Below are positions 43,701 through 51,478 of a DNA stretch of 51,781 nucleotides, in pieces. The notes beneath the pieces were generated by a model. The model had not been told where the DNA came from. It saw only the letters and a program-made list of their open reading frames with translations, and ran no database searches. Made by a program: the position numbers and the translations under genes. Location: positions 1 through 51,781 of the IMG/VR virus record IMGVR_UViG_3300044642_000842. One strand, 5' to 3'. This stretch comes from a virus. The first letter of the stretch is position 1. Every line of letters begins with the position of its first letter.

Positions 43701-46225
43701 AACCTCCCGATAATAATCCAGCGCCATTTACAATACCAAATAAAATAGATCAAGCAGTTAATACTTTAATTGAAAGTGATATTGTGTATGTGTCTGGTAT
43801 TAACGTACCAGTAAATATAACTGCTACCAACGGAGCACAAATTTCTATTTGTACCCCGTCTGGGACATGTGATACCTATCAAAATTCTCCTAGACAAATA
43901 TCGAACGGTCAGGGCTTTAAGGTTAGATTGTTATCATCACCAGATAATCTAACATCTGTTTTTACTGATGTAGCTATAGGAACTGGTCCATCAGTTGAGT
44001 GGGAAGTTAGAACAATTAAAAGTTTTGATACATCACCAATTGGGTTTGTTTTTACTGACTTATCTAATGTTCCGCTTAATACTCTCGTAAATAGCAACAC
44101 AAGAACAATACAAGGTATTGATACATCTATTGTTTCTACTGTGACTGGAGGAGCATCTGTAATATTAAATGCCAATACATCAAATCCAATACTTCCTGTA
44201 GGAAATACAACTACTTTCACTGTAAGTAATTTAGACAGTATTCAATTACGATATACGACTAGTGGTATCAACGGAGATCCAAAACAATTTGTTGTAACTG
44301 TTGGAACTTATAGTACTACATGGACAGTCACGAATGAAGGGCAGTTGGGAACATCACCAACACCATTTTTATTCACTCCAGTTCTTGCTACTGGTCCTGG
44401 CATATTTACTGATTCTGAAATTATCACAATTAGTGGTCTGGGTCAAACAGTAAGTATATTTTCTACTGGCGGTGGATTAATTAGCATCAATGGTGGTAGT
44501 TTTCAGTTGTTGACTGCTTCTAATCCAGGAACTGTTAGTAATGGTAACACAATTAGAGTTAGATTAAAATCAAGCGAAATAGAAGCATTTTCTCTTTCAA
44601 CTAATGTATATGTTGGTTCATTTAATACATCATTCTCTGTAACTACTCCTGGTCCAGCTCCAGAACCTGTATTTGGGCAATATTACAGTAGTCCTTTTGT
44701 CATTAAAGTATTAGGTTCTGATCAAATCAAATTTAATACTAAATTTGATGGTATGGCAGTTGGATCTGTTATGCCAGTATTTAAAGATAATACCCAAGAA
44801 GATGATTGGGGCATTTCTGATGATAAACTAAACGGTAAAGCTAACGCTAGATTCCCTGGATGGATTTATTGTGATGGTAGATTTGTTTCTCCTCAAGATT
44901 ATCCACTTCTTTATGAAGTAATTGGTAATACTTTTGGGGCAAATCTTGCTGGAGAATTTAGAGTTCCTGACATGAGAAATAGAAAACTTCTCGGAACAGG
45001 AAACGTAGATAACCAATCACCATCTTCACCTATTGTTACTCCTGAATATGGTCCAGCAAAACAACGAGGAAATGGATCTGCTTTCATTCCTGGATCATTT
45101 GGAGGAATGTGGTATATTGACACAATTGCTGATCCTGGAGTAGATGAATTAGAACAGGTAGAAACTCCAGCAACAGGACAACCAGCACAAGATAGTCAAT
45201 TTTTTGCTATTGCCCAAATTATTACAACAGGATATTCAGAAGTATCTGATACGATAGAATTTGCTGTTAGTGGACAAGTATCTGGTCAGGTTTCATTAAA
45301 AGAAACTAAACTTTTTGACGCTCCATTTCACCAGCATAATCTTATTACTGGACAAGCTGATTTGGGTAGTTTTAAGGGAAGAGTTGGTTGGGGAAGTCCT
45401 GGAGGTGCTCCTAGTGGTGTTGATATTGGTCAGAAGAGCGGAAGTTCTGCTGCTCCACCTATAGAAGGAACAGCAACTATTAATTTGTGGGGTTACCACA
45501 CAGGAAATCAATATCAATTGCTAAGCGATCCTTCAAATAGCGATGAAAGTGCTAATACAATTAAAACTACTGTTTCCACCCCACTATATGGCACTGTTTG
45601 GGGTAAAAAAATTGGAGAATACGGTTTATGTCTTCCTCCAGGAAAACAAGGAAACTTTTTAAATCCAAATACTGATCCTGGACCAACTCAGGATGAATAT
45701 CAATGTATTGAGGCGTTACAATTATTTGATACGTCTTGTGGCAGCCCTACCACTGCTGAAATTCATAATTCAATTAGAATTAGGCAGCCAAACTCAGCGA
45801 TATTTGGAGAAATTTATAACTACGTCGATAATAATGCTTTACCAGCAGACACAGTTTCTGGAAATAATTTGAGATGGATTGGTGCCGTAACTATTCCTAG
45901 AAGATTTATTAGCGTTTCTAAGTTTTCTCCTACAACAAAACTTTCCCATTCCCATTATCTTTCATTGTCTGCTATAACTAATACTAATACCGTATTTTCT
46001 TATGGCAATAGTATTGGGGGTGGAACATCGTTCGGTGGAGCACCTGCTAATTCATCAGTTTCTGTTGTATTTACTGCCGCTCAAGTTGGACTTGAAGTTT
46101 TCCCAGGAACATTTACTTTAGGTTTAGGAAAACAGTTGATACCGTCACCAGCATTCTCTCCAAATGATTTGGTGCCACTTGTTACACCTTATACTAAAGT
46201 TAGATGGGTAATCAAAGCATATTAA
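40757..46225 (+). CDS. Large multidomain receptor-binding protein with collar tip (1822 aa)
   Basis: About the first 610 residues are repeated Ig-like beta modules. A glycine-rich domain follows (about 630-870: LTFVMYGGGGGNGGDDAPNS, SGGGGGGGGASAI, GGGGGGGGFGAGG). Then come more Ig-like modules with a PxPFxF...VSGI/IQGI spacing (about 880-1310). A tail collar domain (about 1333-1410: MAVGSVMPVFKDN, FPGWIYCDGRFVSPQDYPLL, AGEFRVPDMRNRKLLG) leads to a tip with two HxH sites (HQH near 1524, HSH near 1731). It combines in one chain the parts that are separate genes upstream. A fibre with both adhesin and T4 gp12-like tip is the likely reading. Confidence 0.7.
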   Translation: MPFSSTPVYVGLGDQVEVRYPTPSTWNTKVSVNVQIGTGSDPDGIIFGTRIPDSRPDSFSFNDQQAFINTSTTTVLTTIERSTTYYSNEILVNGIEIEIPAVITVTTSGPKGTTTGANAAAAFRIDRGGSIGPWITSGTVRQGDKIRLRLTTENWYTTTTNVTLRLSDETWGTNVGQPSAVVSDTWSVTTRAQDQLVDSWQFTDFVDVIATEFGTYKTQNIPITGIDSDAVLRATSTGNVQISKDNTTWSQSVTGLVLNNTLYTRIAIGSTYTTKTSGSVTIFSNDADTLAGGYENNDAGTYGSGTFQVIQTTGTRTDSWYVWTEVDRYPNTVSLSPIFTPSDDGTIDSVVVSSTNTFNAAEPDRTYFTNFNISGLGTEYPSNTYAEAATPINPSYLSSSLPLNTTPTSNQTVQVLCSVTSGDAQIRKNNTGTWVQQLYVQNGDQVNLRLTASPNFNTTKTSSIRISGPPSAGPNGNPTAGPTTPTFADKVDTITLKTRLSRSTPYPFRARDNYTALPGQTYIVTIPIAGLDVATTAQAVDAESTVGANVQVSVDNVTFAKTVTVPATAEVVYVRATASNTQGNVVSAAYRIGSTTDVWKIQTQIEDNIYASYSGGVGASGSFIEYNLPAYVQQLTFVMYGGGGGNGGDDAPNSFGGRGGFSTILKGVINLPQEVLNDENLRNLKIYSGNAGRFGVNFLSGAQGGAGGWGYAIGGDGGNAGPSDKSGGGGGGGGASAITLGDGTLLVMAGGGGGGAGAGNDTTLQQTNQNGNYTGITTLRTSLNGLNFNGSDGQSNLTDGGGGGGGGGGFGAGGIIPPNKVDESGVVIQTTDLDAIGGTTGDLYYNSNYATITETTGLNLGAGPQEFGYVMLTYAPQDITPEPFFFPEVDNASPATQYTSEKVQIFGITGGVISTLIGNDAQVRTCDPNDPNTCGAWGQSAIIFNEGYVQVRFTTGNDYFTTYRANVTIGNVTSFFNVNTGEPPDNNPAPFTIPNKIDQAVNTLIESDIVYVSGINVPVNITATNGAQISICTPSGTCDTYQNSPRQISNGQGFKVRLLSSPDNLTSVFTDVAIGTGPSVEWEVRTIKSFDTSPIGFVFTDLSNVPLNTLVNSNTRTIQGIDTSIVSTVTGGASVILNANTSNPILPVGNTTTFTVSNLDSIQLRYTTSGINGDPKQFVVTVGTYSTTWTVTNEGQLGTSPTPFLFTPVLATGPGIFTDSEIITISGLGQTVSIFSTGGGLISINGGSFQLLTASNPGTVSNGNTIRVRLKSSEIEAFSLSTNVYVGSFNTSFSVTTPGPAPEPVFGQYYSSPFVIKVLGSDQIKFNTKFDGMAVGSVMPVFKDNTQEDDWGISDDKLNGKANARFPGWIYCDGRFVSPQDYPLLYEVIGNTFGANLAGEFRVPDMRNRKLLGTGNVDNQSPSSPIVTPEYGPAKQRGNGSAFIPGSFGGMWYIDTIADPGVDELEQVETPATGQPAQDSQFFAIAQIITTGYSEVSDTIEFAVSGQVSGQVSLKETKLFDAPFHQHNLITGQADLGSFKGRVGWGSPGGAPSGVDIGQKSGSSAAPPIEGTATINLWGYHTGNQYQLLSDPSNSDESANTIKTTVSTPLYGTVWGKKIGEYGLCLPPGKQGNFLNPNTDPGPTQDEYQCIEALQLFDTSCGSPTTAEIHNSIRIRQPNSAIFGEIYNYVDNNALPADTVSGNNLRWIGAVTIPRRFISVSKFSPTTKLSHSHYLSLSAITNTNTVFSYGNSIGGGTSFGGAPANSSVSVVFTAAQVGLEVFPGTFTLGLGKQLIPSPAFSPNDLVPLVTPYTKVRWVIKAY

Positions 46226-46233
46226 AATAAATA
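46226..46233 (+). promoter_or_regulatory. Late promoter box AATAAATA
   Basis: AATAAATAC lies directly after the stop of the 1822-aa gene and 17 nt before the chaperone-like gene. Confidence 0.55.
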
Positions 46234-46250
46234 CTAAAAAAACTACAGCA

Positions 46251-47192
46251 ATGGGAAAATTAAATTTTAATCCTGACGATTTTGTATTTGAAAAGTTGCC
46301 TTCTCCCGATGAGAAAAAAACAATTCTTGAGTATGATGCAAAAAACAGATTAATTCTTCTAAGAATTAAAGACGAAACTGGCAATTATGCTTACAACAGT
46401 GTAGTGATTAGTTCTGTAATCAATGAAAATATTTTAAAAAATATTCCTGATGAGTGGTCAAATGACAACGATAGAATTATTTTGTTCGCCATCTACGAAA
46501 ATGGTGAGTATATAATTGAAAAGGAAAAATTGAAATATGATTTTTCTACAAAAAATACTAGATGGATTCAATATACATCGGACTTCTTAACTATAGAGCA
46601 AGCAAAAGAATTATATAATATTCTGAATGCTGCTATTACTATTGACACGGAGGTAAAAAATTATAGTGCTACTAAAGAGTATTTGGAATTATCCAAAACT
46701 GCTTATTATCTTTCTGAATTTAATAAAAAAAATGATGATTTTATTGAGGAATTGTTGAGAGGAACTGACCATAAAGTTCTCCCCGATGCTCCAGAACTTT
46801 TTGAAAATGAAAAGGAAATGTGGATTACGTGGAGAAATAAGCTTCGTGATTTGGATAAAATCCGTGATGATTTTGAAACTGATTTAGATTATATAATTTG
46901 GATTGAGGAAATGAAATGGCCCATAAGACCAGATCAATACTATTCAAAGTATTCTAATTTAGAAGAGGAATATTTAAGCACTCCAGATCAATTTGTAAAT
47001 AATCCACAATTTTTAAATCTTAAATCGTCTTCCGATTCAACAATGGAAGTTACAAAATTTGCCGAAATGATTAAAACATATGAAGTATCGGGATTTGAAA
47101 TTAATCCAACAACATCAAAACTTGTTGCCAAATATAATTTAATTAAAGATATCGAAGAGTTTAAAACCATTAAAATGAAGGAGATGGAATGA
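46251..47192 (+). CDS. Probable tail fibre assembly chaperone
   Basis: The 313-aa protein has a beta-rich N-terminal half and a helical C-terminal half carrying LLRGTDHKVLPDAP (about 168-181), then EMWITWRNKLRDLDKIRDDF and WIEEMKWPIRPDQYY. This spacing (Asp-x-x-x-(x)-Pro-Asp, WRNxLRDL, WP) is the pattern of phage tail assembly chaperones (APC type) encoded next to fibre genes, including T4 gp38/lambda Tfa-like functional analogues. It directly follows the largest fibre gene, as such chaperones usually do. The stop overlaps the next start. The assignment is by motif and position only. Confidence 0.6.
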   Translation: MGKLNFNPDDFVFEKLPSPDEKKTILEYDAKNRLILLRIKDETGNYAYNSVVISSVINENILKNIPDEWSNDNDRIILFAIYENGEYIIEKEKLKYDFSTKNTRWIQYTSDFLTIEQAKELYNILNAAITIDTEVKNYSATKEYLELSKTAYYLSEFNKKNDDFIEELLRGTDHKVLPDAPELFENEKEMWITWRNKLRDLDKIRDDFETDLDYIIWIEEMKWPIRPDQYYSKYSNLEEEYLSTPDQFVNNPQFLNLKSSSDSTMEVTKFAEMIKTYEVSGFEINPTTSKLVAKYNLIKDIEEFKTIKMKEME

Positions 47193-47578
47193 TGATAATT
47201 AGAGATTTTTTAGAGTGGATTGAATACTACACAGAAACTCAGAAAAAAACGATGATGATTCTGAGAACTATTGGACCAGATAATGTAAGTGACGCCGAAA
47301 AAGCGAATCAAATTTACTCAGTATATTATCAAAATCTACAACCAGAATCGCCTGAGTTATTTGACAAACTATTGTATAATGAATTTACATTTGTGGAATT
47401 TGATACCGAAGAGCAAGCATATCTATTTGCCACTGAGAATTTTCCAATGAATCGAGATGGTGATCCTGATTATTTTGTTCAGGTTGTGGTATTTTCGAAC
47501 GGTAATTTGGCTTACTCGAACGATAATCTACGATCATTTTCTGACAGAATACCGCCCCCAGTTCAGCCACCTGCTTAA
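47189..47578 (+). CDS. 129-aa protein of unknown function
   Basis: MMIIRDFLEWIEYYTETQKK begins a helical N-terminus; the rest is acidic and aromatic (FTFVEFDTEEQAYLFATENF) and ends in a proline tail (DRIPPPVQPPA). No family is recognised. It overlaps the chaperone-like gene (ATGATG; a start at 47192 is equally possible) and is the last gene before a terminator. Operon position suggests a fibre assembly partner, which is inference. Confidence 0.6.
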   Translation: MMIIRDFLEWIEYYTETQKKTMMILRTIGPDNVSDAEKANQIYSVYYQNLQPESPELFDKLLYNEFTFVEFDTEEQAYLFATENFPMNRDGDPDYFVQVVVFSNGNLAYSNDNLRSFSDRIPPPVQPPA

Positions 47579-47585
47579 TTGGCAC

Positions 47586-47611
47586 AAGGGGGTTGACTGC
47601 CCTCTTTTTTT
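47586..47611 (+). terminator. Terminator whose loop holds a -35 box
   Basis: AAGGGGG (47586-47592), loop TTGACTG, CCCTCTT (47600-47606), then five T. A longer inverted repeat GGCACAA/TTGTGCC (47581-47587, 47610-47616) encloses it. It ends the late fibre operon. Confidence 0.75.
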
Positions 47612-47621
47612 GTGCCATACT
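47593..47621 (+). promoter_or_regulatory. Sigma70-type promoter of the helicase operon
   Basis: TTGACT (47593-47598), 17 nt, CATACT (47616-47621) preceded by TGC; TACTAT two bases later is an alternative -10. The upstream flank GGCACAAGGGGG nearly matches that at 20637. Confidence 0.65.
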
Positions 47622-47643
47622 ATCTTTATTGAAACGCTTCGCC

Positions 47644-48870
47644 ATGAAACTCCGCCCTCAACAAGAGCAGAGCATTGCCGCCATGATCAAGCACCAGTTT
47701 GGGCAGATCATTGCTCCCACTGGAGCTGGCAAGACTCTCATCATGATTTATGATGCTATTCGTCGAATGAACGAATCTAGCAGACCACTGACCATTGTTG
47801 TGTGTGCTCCTCGTATTCTCCTGGCAGAGCAGCTGTCTAGCGAGTTTCTTGAGCACATTGATTTTGCCAATATTCTTCACGTTCACAGTGGCGAGACTCA
47901 TCACAAAAGCACCACCAAGCCCGATGTGATTGCTGCTTGGGATGAAGTTGTAGATAATCATAAACTCATTTTTACTACCTATAATTCTCTTCGTCGTGTT
48001 AACGAGTCGGAAATCAATATTGATGTTGCTTATTTCGATGAAGCCCACAATAGCACTCGTGTAGATTTCTTTGACTCTGTGGCATCCTGTAATGCTACCA
48101 ACTATTATTATTTCACTGCTACTCCTAAGCATCGTCGTTCTTCGCTTGGCACTGGCATGAACAACAGCATGGTATTCGGTCAGATTATTTCTAACATTTC
48201 AGCTCCAGAACTTGTAGAGCAAGGCAATATTCTTCGTCCTACCATTCAGATTCATGAAGTTGATTATGAGCGCCAGAAAGGTCTCACTGCTGCTGACAAC
48301 GACGCCAGCACCCTGATCGACATGATCGACGGACTGGACTCTAGGAACGCTCAGAAGGTGCTTGTGGCTGCTCCCAGCAGCAAGATCCTCTGGCAAATGC
48401 TGTCGAGCACCAAGGTGCTCTCAGACCTCGCTGAGCGAGGCTTTGATGTTCTTCATATTACCAGTAAGTTCGGTGCTTATGTCAACCAAACCAAAGTTGA
48501 TCGTGAGACTTTCTTCGACACTTTCAATTCTTGGGGGCAAGATCCTAACCGTAAGTTCATTATCTTCCACTACAGCATTTTGTCTGAAGGCATCAACGTT
48601 CATGGTCTGACTCATACCATCTTGCTCCGTAACCTACCAATTGTGGAAATGGCACAGACCATCGGGCGTGTGATCCGTCTTAACAAAGACGACGCCAGGG
48701 ACGTTGAGTGTGGTAGAATCGAGGCAGGAAACTTCGCTATGTACCGAAAGCCCACTGGGTTCGTCACCGTTCCCGTATTCAAGAACTACGGCAAGAAAAC
48801 CCAGCGTCGTCTGGAAGAAGTCGTAGACACTATCTTTGTCCAAGGTCAACCCGCCATTGATGTACGATGA
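47644..48870 (+). CDS. SF2 DEAH-box helicase (UvsW-like)
   Basis: The 408-aa helicase has motif I APTGAGKT (24-31), motif II DEAH (132-135), motif III FTATPKH, and motif VI QTIGRVIR (about 338-345). T4 UvsW (about 500 aa) unwinds branched DNA and R-loops and turns off origin-dependent initiation; this protein lacks a comparable N-terminal domain, starting almost at motif I. Restriction-type SF2 translocases are the alternative. I start at ATG 47644; the frame upstream runs through the promoter. Parts (about 48290-48440, 48640-48860) are visibly GC-richer than the fibre genes. The stop overlaps the next start by 4 nt. Confidence 0.8.
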   Translation: MKLRPQQEQSIAAMIKHQFGQIIAPTGAGKTLIMIYDAIRRMNESSRPLTIVVCAPRILLAEQLSSEFLEHIDFANILHVHSGETHHKSTTKPDVIAAWDEVVDNHKLIFTTYNSLRRVNESEINIDVAYFDEAHNSTRVDFFDSVASCNATNYYYFTATPKHRRSSLGTGMNNSMVFGQIISNISAPELVEQGNILRPTIQIHEVDYERQKGLTAADNDASTLIDMIDGLDSRNAQKVLVAAPSSKILWQMLSSTKVLSDLAERGFDVLHITSKFGAYVNQTKVDRETFFDTFNSWGQDPNRKFIIFHYSILSEGINVHGLTHTILLRNLPIVEMAQTIGRVIRLNKDDARDVECGRIEAGNFAMYRKPTGFVTVPVFKNYGKKTQRRLEEVVDTIFVQGQPAIDVR

Positions 48871-49853
48871 CACTCAAACGATCAATTGATTACAAGGATC
48901 AACTACTCACCTTCAAACAACTAGAGGGAGTGGTTGCTCGTAAGGATATTATCACTGGTCCTGCTGAAGCTATTGTTGCTCAAGCAAAGATCAATGATTT
49001 TTCTTGGGAATCTGCTGTTCAGGCATATTCCAAGTTTACAAAAGAAGAACAAGCAGACATTCGTAAGTCTGGACAGCAACTGCTGGCTGGATACTATGAT
49101 CCCCTCACAAATACCATAGGTTCTCCTGGTTCTACCCCCACCGAAGCCAGGGGTATCATGATCACTCAAATGTATCTGAATCAGGATCGTTGCTGTGCTT
49201 ATAGTGGCGACGGTCCATATCATATTTTAGATTTTCAGGTAGAACACATTGATCCGATTGCTGGCGATCATCCAGAGAACATTGTACTTGTTCTTGCTAA
49301 CATTAATGAGAACAAGAAGCAATCTGCTCAAAATTTTATTGAACGTTGTGAACGTCGATATGAAATGGGAGAGCTTGAATATACTATCTGGTATAAGTCT
49401 ATGAAAGACGCCGTAAAGCGTAATCATAAGATGAAAGCGGAGATTCTTTCTATGAGTGAGCATGAATTGTGTCAGTATTGGCTCACTCGTACCACTCCCA
49501 AATACGACAAATATGTGTGGCGTAACATTGGGATGTCTTCGCTGAGTGAATTCCGTATCCTCAAGGGCTCTGGAATCAAGCGAGCTGGCGGCACTCAGGG
49601 GAACTACGTGGACATCCTCAACACTATCGCTGCCGAGCACCTGTTCGGAAATCCTGACGTAGCACGAGACATCTACGAGTGTGCTAGAATGTTCAGGAGT
49701 AATTTTCTCAATGGACGGATTCAGCGTGAGGAATATGCCATGTTTAACATGGAGATTATAGAGTTGTCAGATCACATCAATCCAGGTTATAATAGAGAAA
49801 AGTTTTACAACAACATCGTTCGGAACAACTATTCATGGCCTCATCTAAACTGA
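48867..49853 (+). CDS. HNH nuclease-like protein
   Basis: The centre of this 328-aa protein has an HNH-type core: CCAYSGDGPYHILDFQVEHI with His127, then GDHPENIVLVLANINENKKQ, giving the His...Asn...Asn/Lys order of beta-beta-alpha-metal nucleases. The usual second Cys pair is absent, leaving only CC before the core. The N-terminal 100 residues are helical; the C-terminal half (SEFRILKGSGIKRAGGTQGN onward) is unrecognised and could bind DNA. It overlaps the helicase by 4 nt and the methyltransferase by 19 nt, so the three are translationally coupled. Target and biological role are unknown. Confidence 0.7.
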   Translation: MTLKRSIDYKDQLLTFKQLEGVVARKDIITGPAEAIVAQAKINDFSWESAVQAYSKFTKEEQADIRKSGQQLLAGYYDPLTNTIGSPGSTPTEARGIMITQMYLNQDRCCAYSGDGPYHILDFQVEHIDPIAGDHPENIVLVLANINENKKQSAQNFIERCERRYEMGELEYTIWYKSMKDAVKRNHKMKAEILSMSEHELCQYWLTRTTPKYDKYVWRNIGMSSLSEFRILKGSGIKRAGGTQGNYVDILNTIAAEHLFGNPDVARDIYECARMFRSNFLNGRIQREEYAMFNMEIIELSDHINPGYNREKFYNNIVRNNYSWPHLN

Positions 49854-50683
49854 CCAACCACTCCCTGTACCGCTACGCTGGCGGTAAAAACAGGATGAAA
49901 AATGAGATTATCGACATTATCAAGGATGTTTATCCTGGTGTCGATTATGTTGTTTCGCCTTTTCTTGGCGGCGGTTCGGTTGAGATGCTGCTTTCCTCTC
50001 AAGGCATTCAAGTACAAGCATACGATATTTTTCGTTCGCTTGCCGATTTTTGGGAAATACTGACTACCGAAGGTGGCAACCGATTGGCGGATGAAGTCAC
50101 TAAACACTATCCGTTGATTGATAGTGATCATTATAAATCTTTTCTGCCATTAATGGATAGTGAAGATAAATTTACCCGTGCCTGGGCATTCTATATTGCT
50201 ATCAAGGGATCTTATTCTGGAAAGATTGGATGCTCCACTGTACGCTCTAGGGCAGAATTTCGCTTGGTTGGTGTGGAAAAGCTTAGGAAATTCAATAATC
50301 CCAACTTTAGTTTCAACTATGGCAGTTGTTTCGACACCATTCCTCAGCATGTAGATGATTTCATGTATTTGGATCCACCGTACTATGAAACTGTCAGCCA
50401 TTATTATGGTAAGGATGGTGAACTACATAAGACGTTCGACCATGAAGAGTTTGCCGAGATTCTTAAATCTCATCGTGGCGGCTTTGTAATGTCCTACGAT
50501 AACAGCGAAAGTGTTCAAAACCTTTATAAGGATTGGACTGAGTTTCGATACTTGACTTTCCCGTATCAAATGTCTGGTACTAAGCGGTATGAGAAAACGG
50601 AACTCATCATCGTTAAATATCCAGAAAATCCCAAACCAAAACCCAAAAGTATACTAGAAACATTTTTAACACAGGAGAATTGA
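49835..50683 (+). CDS. dam: DNA adenine N6-methyltransferase (Dam/D12 class)
   Basis: The 282-aa protein has the D12-class order: YAGGKN near residues 14-19, the AdoMet motif PFLGGGSVE (about 41-49), a target-recognition middle (GSYSGKIGCSTVRSRAEFRL), catalytic motif DPPY (180-183), and a C-terminal GFVMSYDNSE and KRYEKTELIIVKYP. It transfers a methyl group to adenine N6 in DNA; specificity cannot be read here, though Dam-type GATC is plausible. T4 also encodes Dam. It overlaps the HNH gene by 19 nt. It may protect phage DNA from the coupled nuclease or from host restriction. Confidence 0.87.
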   Translation: MASSKLTNHSLYRYAGGKNRMKNEIIDIIKDVYPGVDYVVSPFLGGGSVEMLLSSQGIQVQAYDIFRSLADFWEILTTEGGNRLADEVTKHYPLIDSDHYKSFLPLMDSEDKFTRAWAFYIAIKGSYSGKIGCSTVRSRAEFRLVGVEKLRKFNNPNFSFNYGSCFDTIPQHVDDFMYLDPPYYETVSHYYGKDGELHKTFDHEEFAEILKSHRGGFVMSYDNSESVQNLYKDWTEFRYLTFPYQMSGTKRYEKTELIIVKYPENPKPKPKSILETFLTQEN

Positions 50684-50684
50684 C

Positions 50685-50885
50685 ATGTATGAAACCCTCA
50701 CAGAATTCGAACGAGCACTCGCTCGTTTTGGTGATAAAGTTGGACTCATTGCCGGACTTGAAATTGCGGATAAAATCTCTCCAGAAGATGCTTATCAACA
50801 AATCAAGGAACTTTACAAAGAACTTAAGAGCCTCCGTAAACAAGAAAAATCTAGTTGGCAACAACTCGACTACGACAACAAGTAG
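50685..50885 (+). CDS. 66-aa helical protein, unknown
   Basis: MYETLTEFERALARFGDKVG continues as GLIAGLEIADKISPEDAYQQ and a charged helix KELYKELKSLRKQEKSSW. I recall similar small proteins in cyanophages but no function. CAGGAGAA lies 6 nt upstream, overlapping the methyltransferase end, so it belongs to the same operon. It has no enzyme motif. Confidence 0.65.
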   Translation: MYETLTEFERALARFGDKVGLIAGLEIADKISPEDAYQQIKELYKELKSLRKQEKSSWQQLDYDNK

Positions 50886-50886
50886 A

Positions 50887-51027
50887 GTTTGTTCACGTTG
50901 TGAAATTGAAAAACCATTGGATAAAGATCATTATCAAGTTGTAAAATCTTTTAGGACGGGGTTTTCTTATTATTGTAATGATTGCTCTATCGAAATGAGA
51001 AAGACCTCACCAGGAAATAAGAAATAA
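50887..51027 (+). pseudogene. Orphan zinc-ribbon fragment without a start codon
   Basis: In the frame +1 to the 66-aa gene, right after its stop, the reading VCSRCEIEKPLDKDHYQVVK, FRTGFSYYCNDCSIEMRK closely parallels the N-terminal zinc ribbon of the HNH protein at 22605 (VCRSCKKEKPLTKEFF, GFRYECKECRK). No ATG, GTG or TTG lies near its beginning. The open frame extends back to 50680 through the 66-aa gene, but that part does not look like protein. It may be a remnant of an HNH gene or a frameshifted extension. Confidence 0.45.
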
Positions 51028-51030
51028 ATA
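51023..51030 (+). promoter_or_regulatory. Late promoter box AATAAATA
   Basis: AATAAATA overlaps the end of the zinc-ribbon fragment, 15 nt before the gene at 51046. Confidence 0.5.
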
Positions 51031-51045
51031 GTAAAAAACATTCAA

Positions 51046-51477
51046 ATGACGCTTATAGAAGCCTTACAAAAATTAAAATCTTTTTCCGAAGATTTGTATT
51101 CTATTATTAATGGATACAATTATACTGGATATGATAAATTTTTGGAAAAGTATTCTTTGTCTATTTCAACTCAATTAAAAGCTATACTTCGTTCCATAGA
51201 AGTTAATGATCAATTTACATTTAAATATGCTATCACCAATATTAGTAGTAAATTAAACAAAATTTATTATATTGGAGAATTGAATCAAATTTTTGTATCT
51301 AATGATATAAAATATTTTGATATGAATCAAGCTATGGAATGGTGTGATGATAATTGGTCTAATATGTCTGAATATATTAACGACATAGAAATAGAAATTA
51401 TTACGTGTATGGAAAATTATGAAAACATTTTTCAATACATGAATCAAAAATTTGCTGCTCGTTTTTACAATAGATAA
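51046..51477 (+). CDS. 143-aa helical protein of unknown function
   Basis: MTLIEALQKLKSFSEDLYSI begins an all-helical, Asn/Ile/Tyr-rich protein with LSISTQLKAILRSIEVNDQF and MNQAMEWCDDNWSNMSEYIN. No motif is recognised. The ribosome binding site is weak (A-rich leader), but a late box and clean AT-rich codon use support it. It ends 1 nt before the next start. Confidence 0.6.
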   Translation: MTLIEALQKLKSFSEDLYSIINGYNYTGYDKFLEKYSLSISTQLKAILRSIEVNDQFTFKYAITNISSKLNKIYYIGELNQIFVSNDIKYFDMNQAMEWCDDNWSNMSEYINDIEIEIITCMENYENIFQYMNQKFAARFYNR

Positions 51478-51478
51478 C

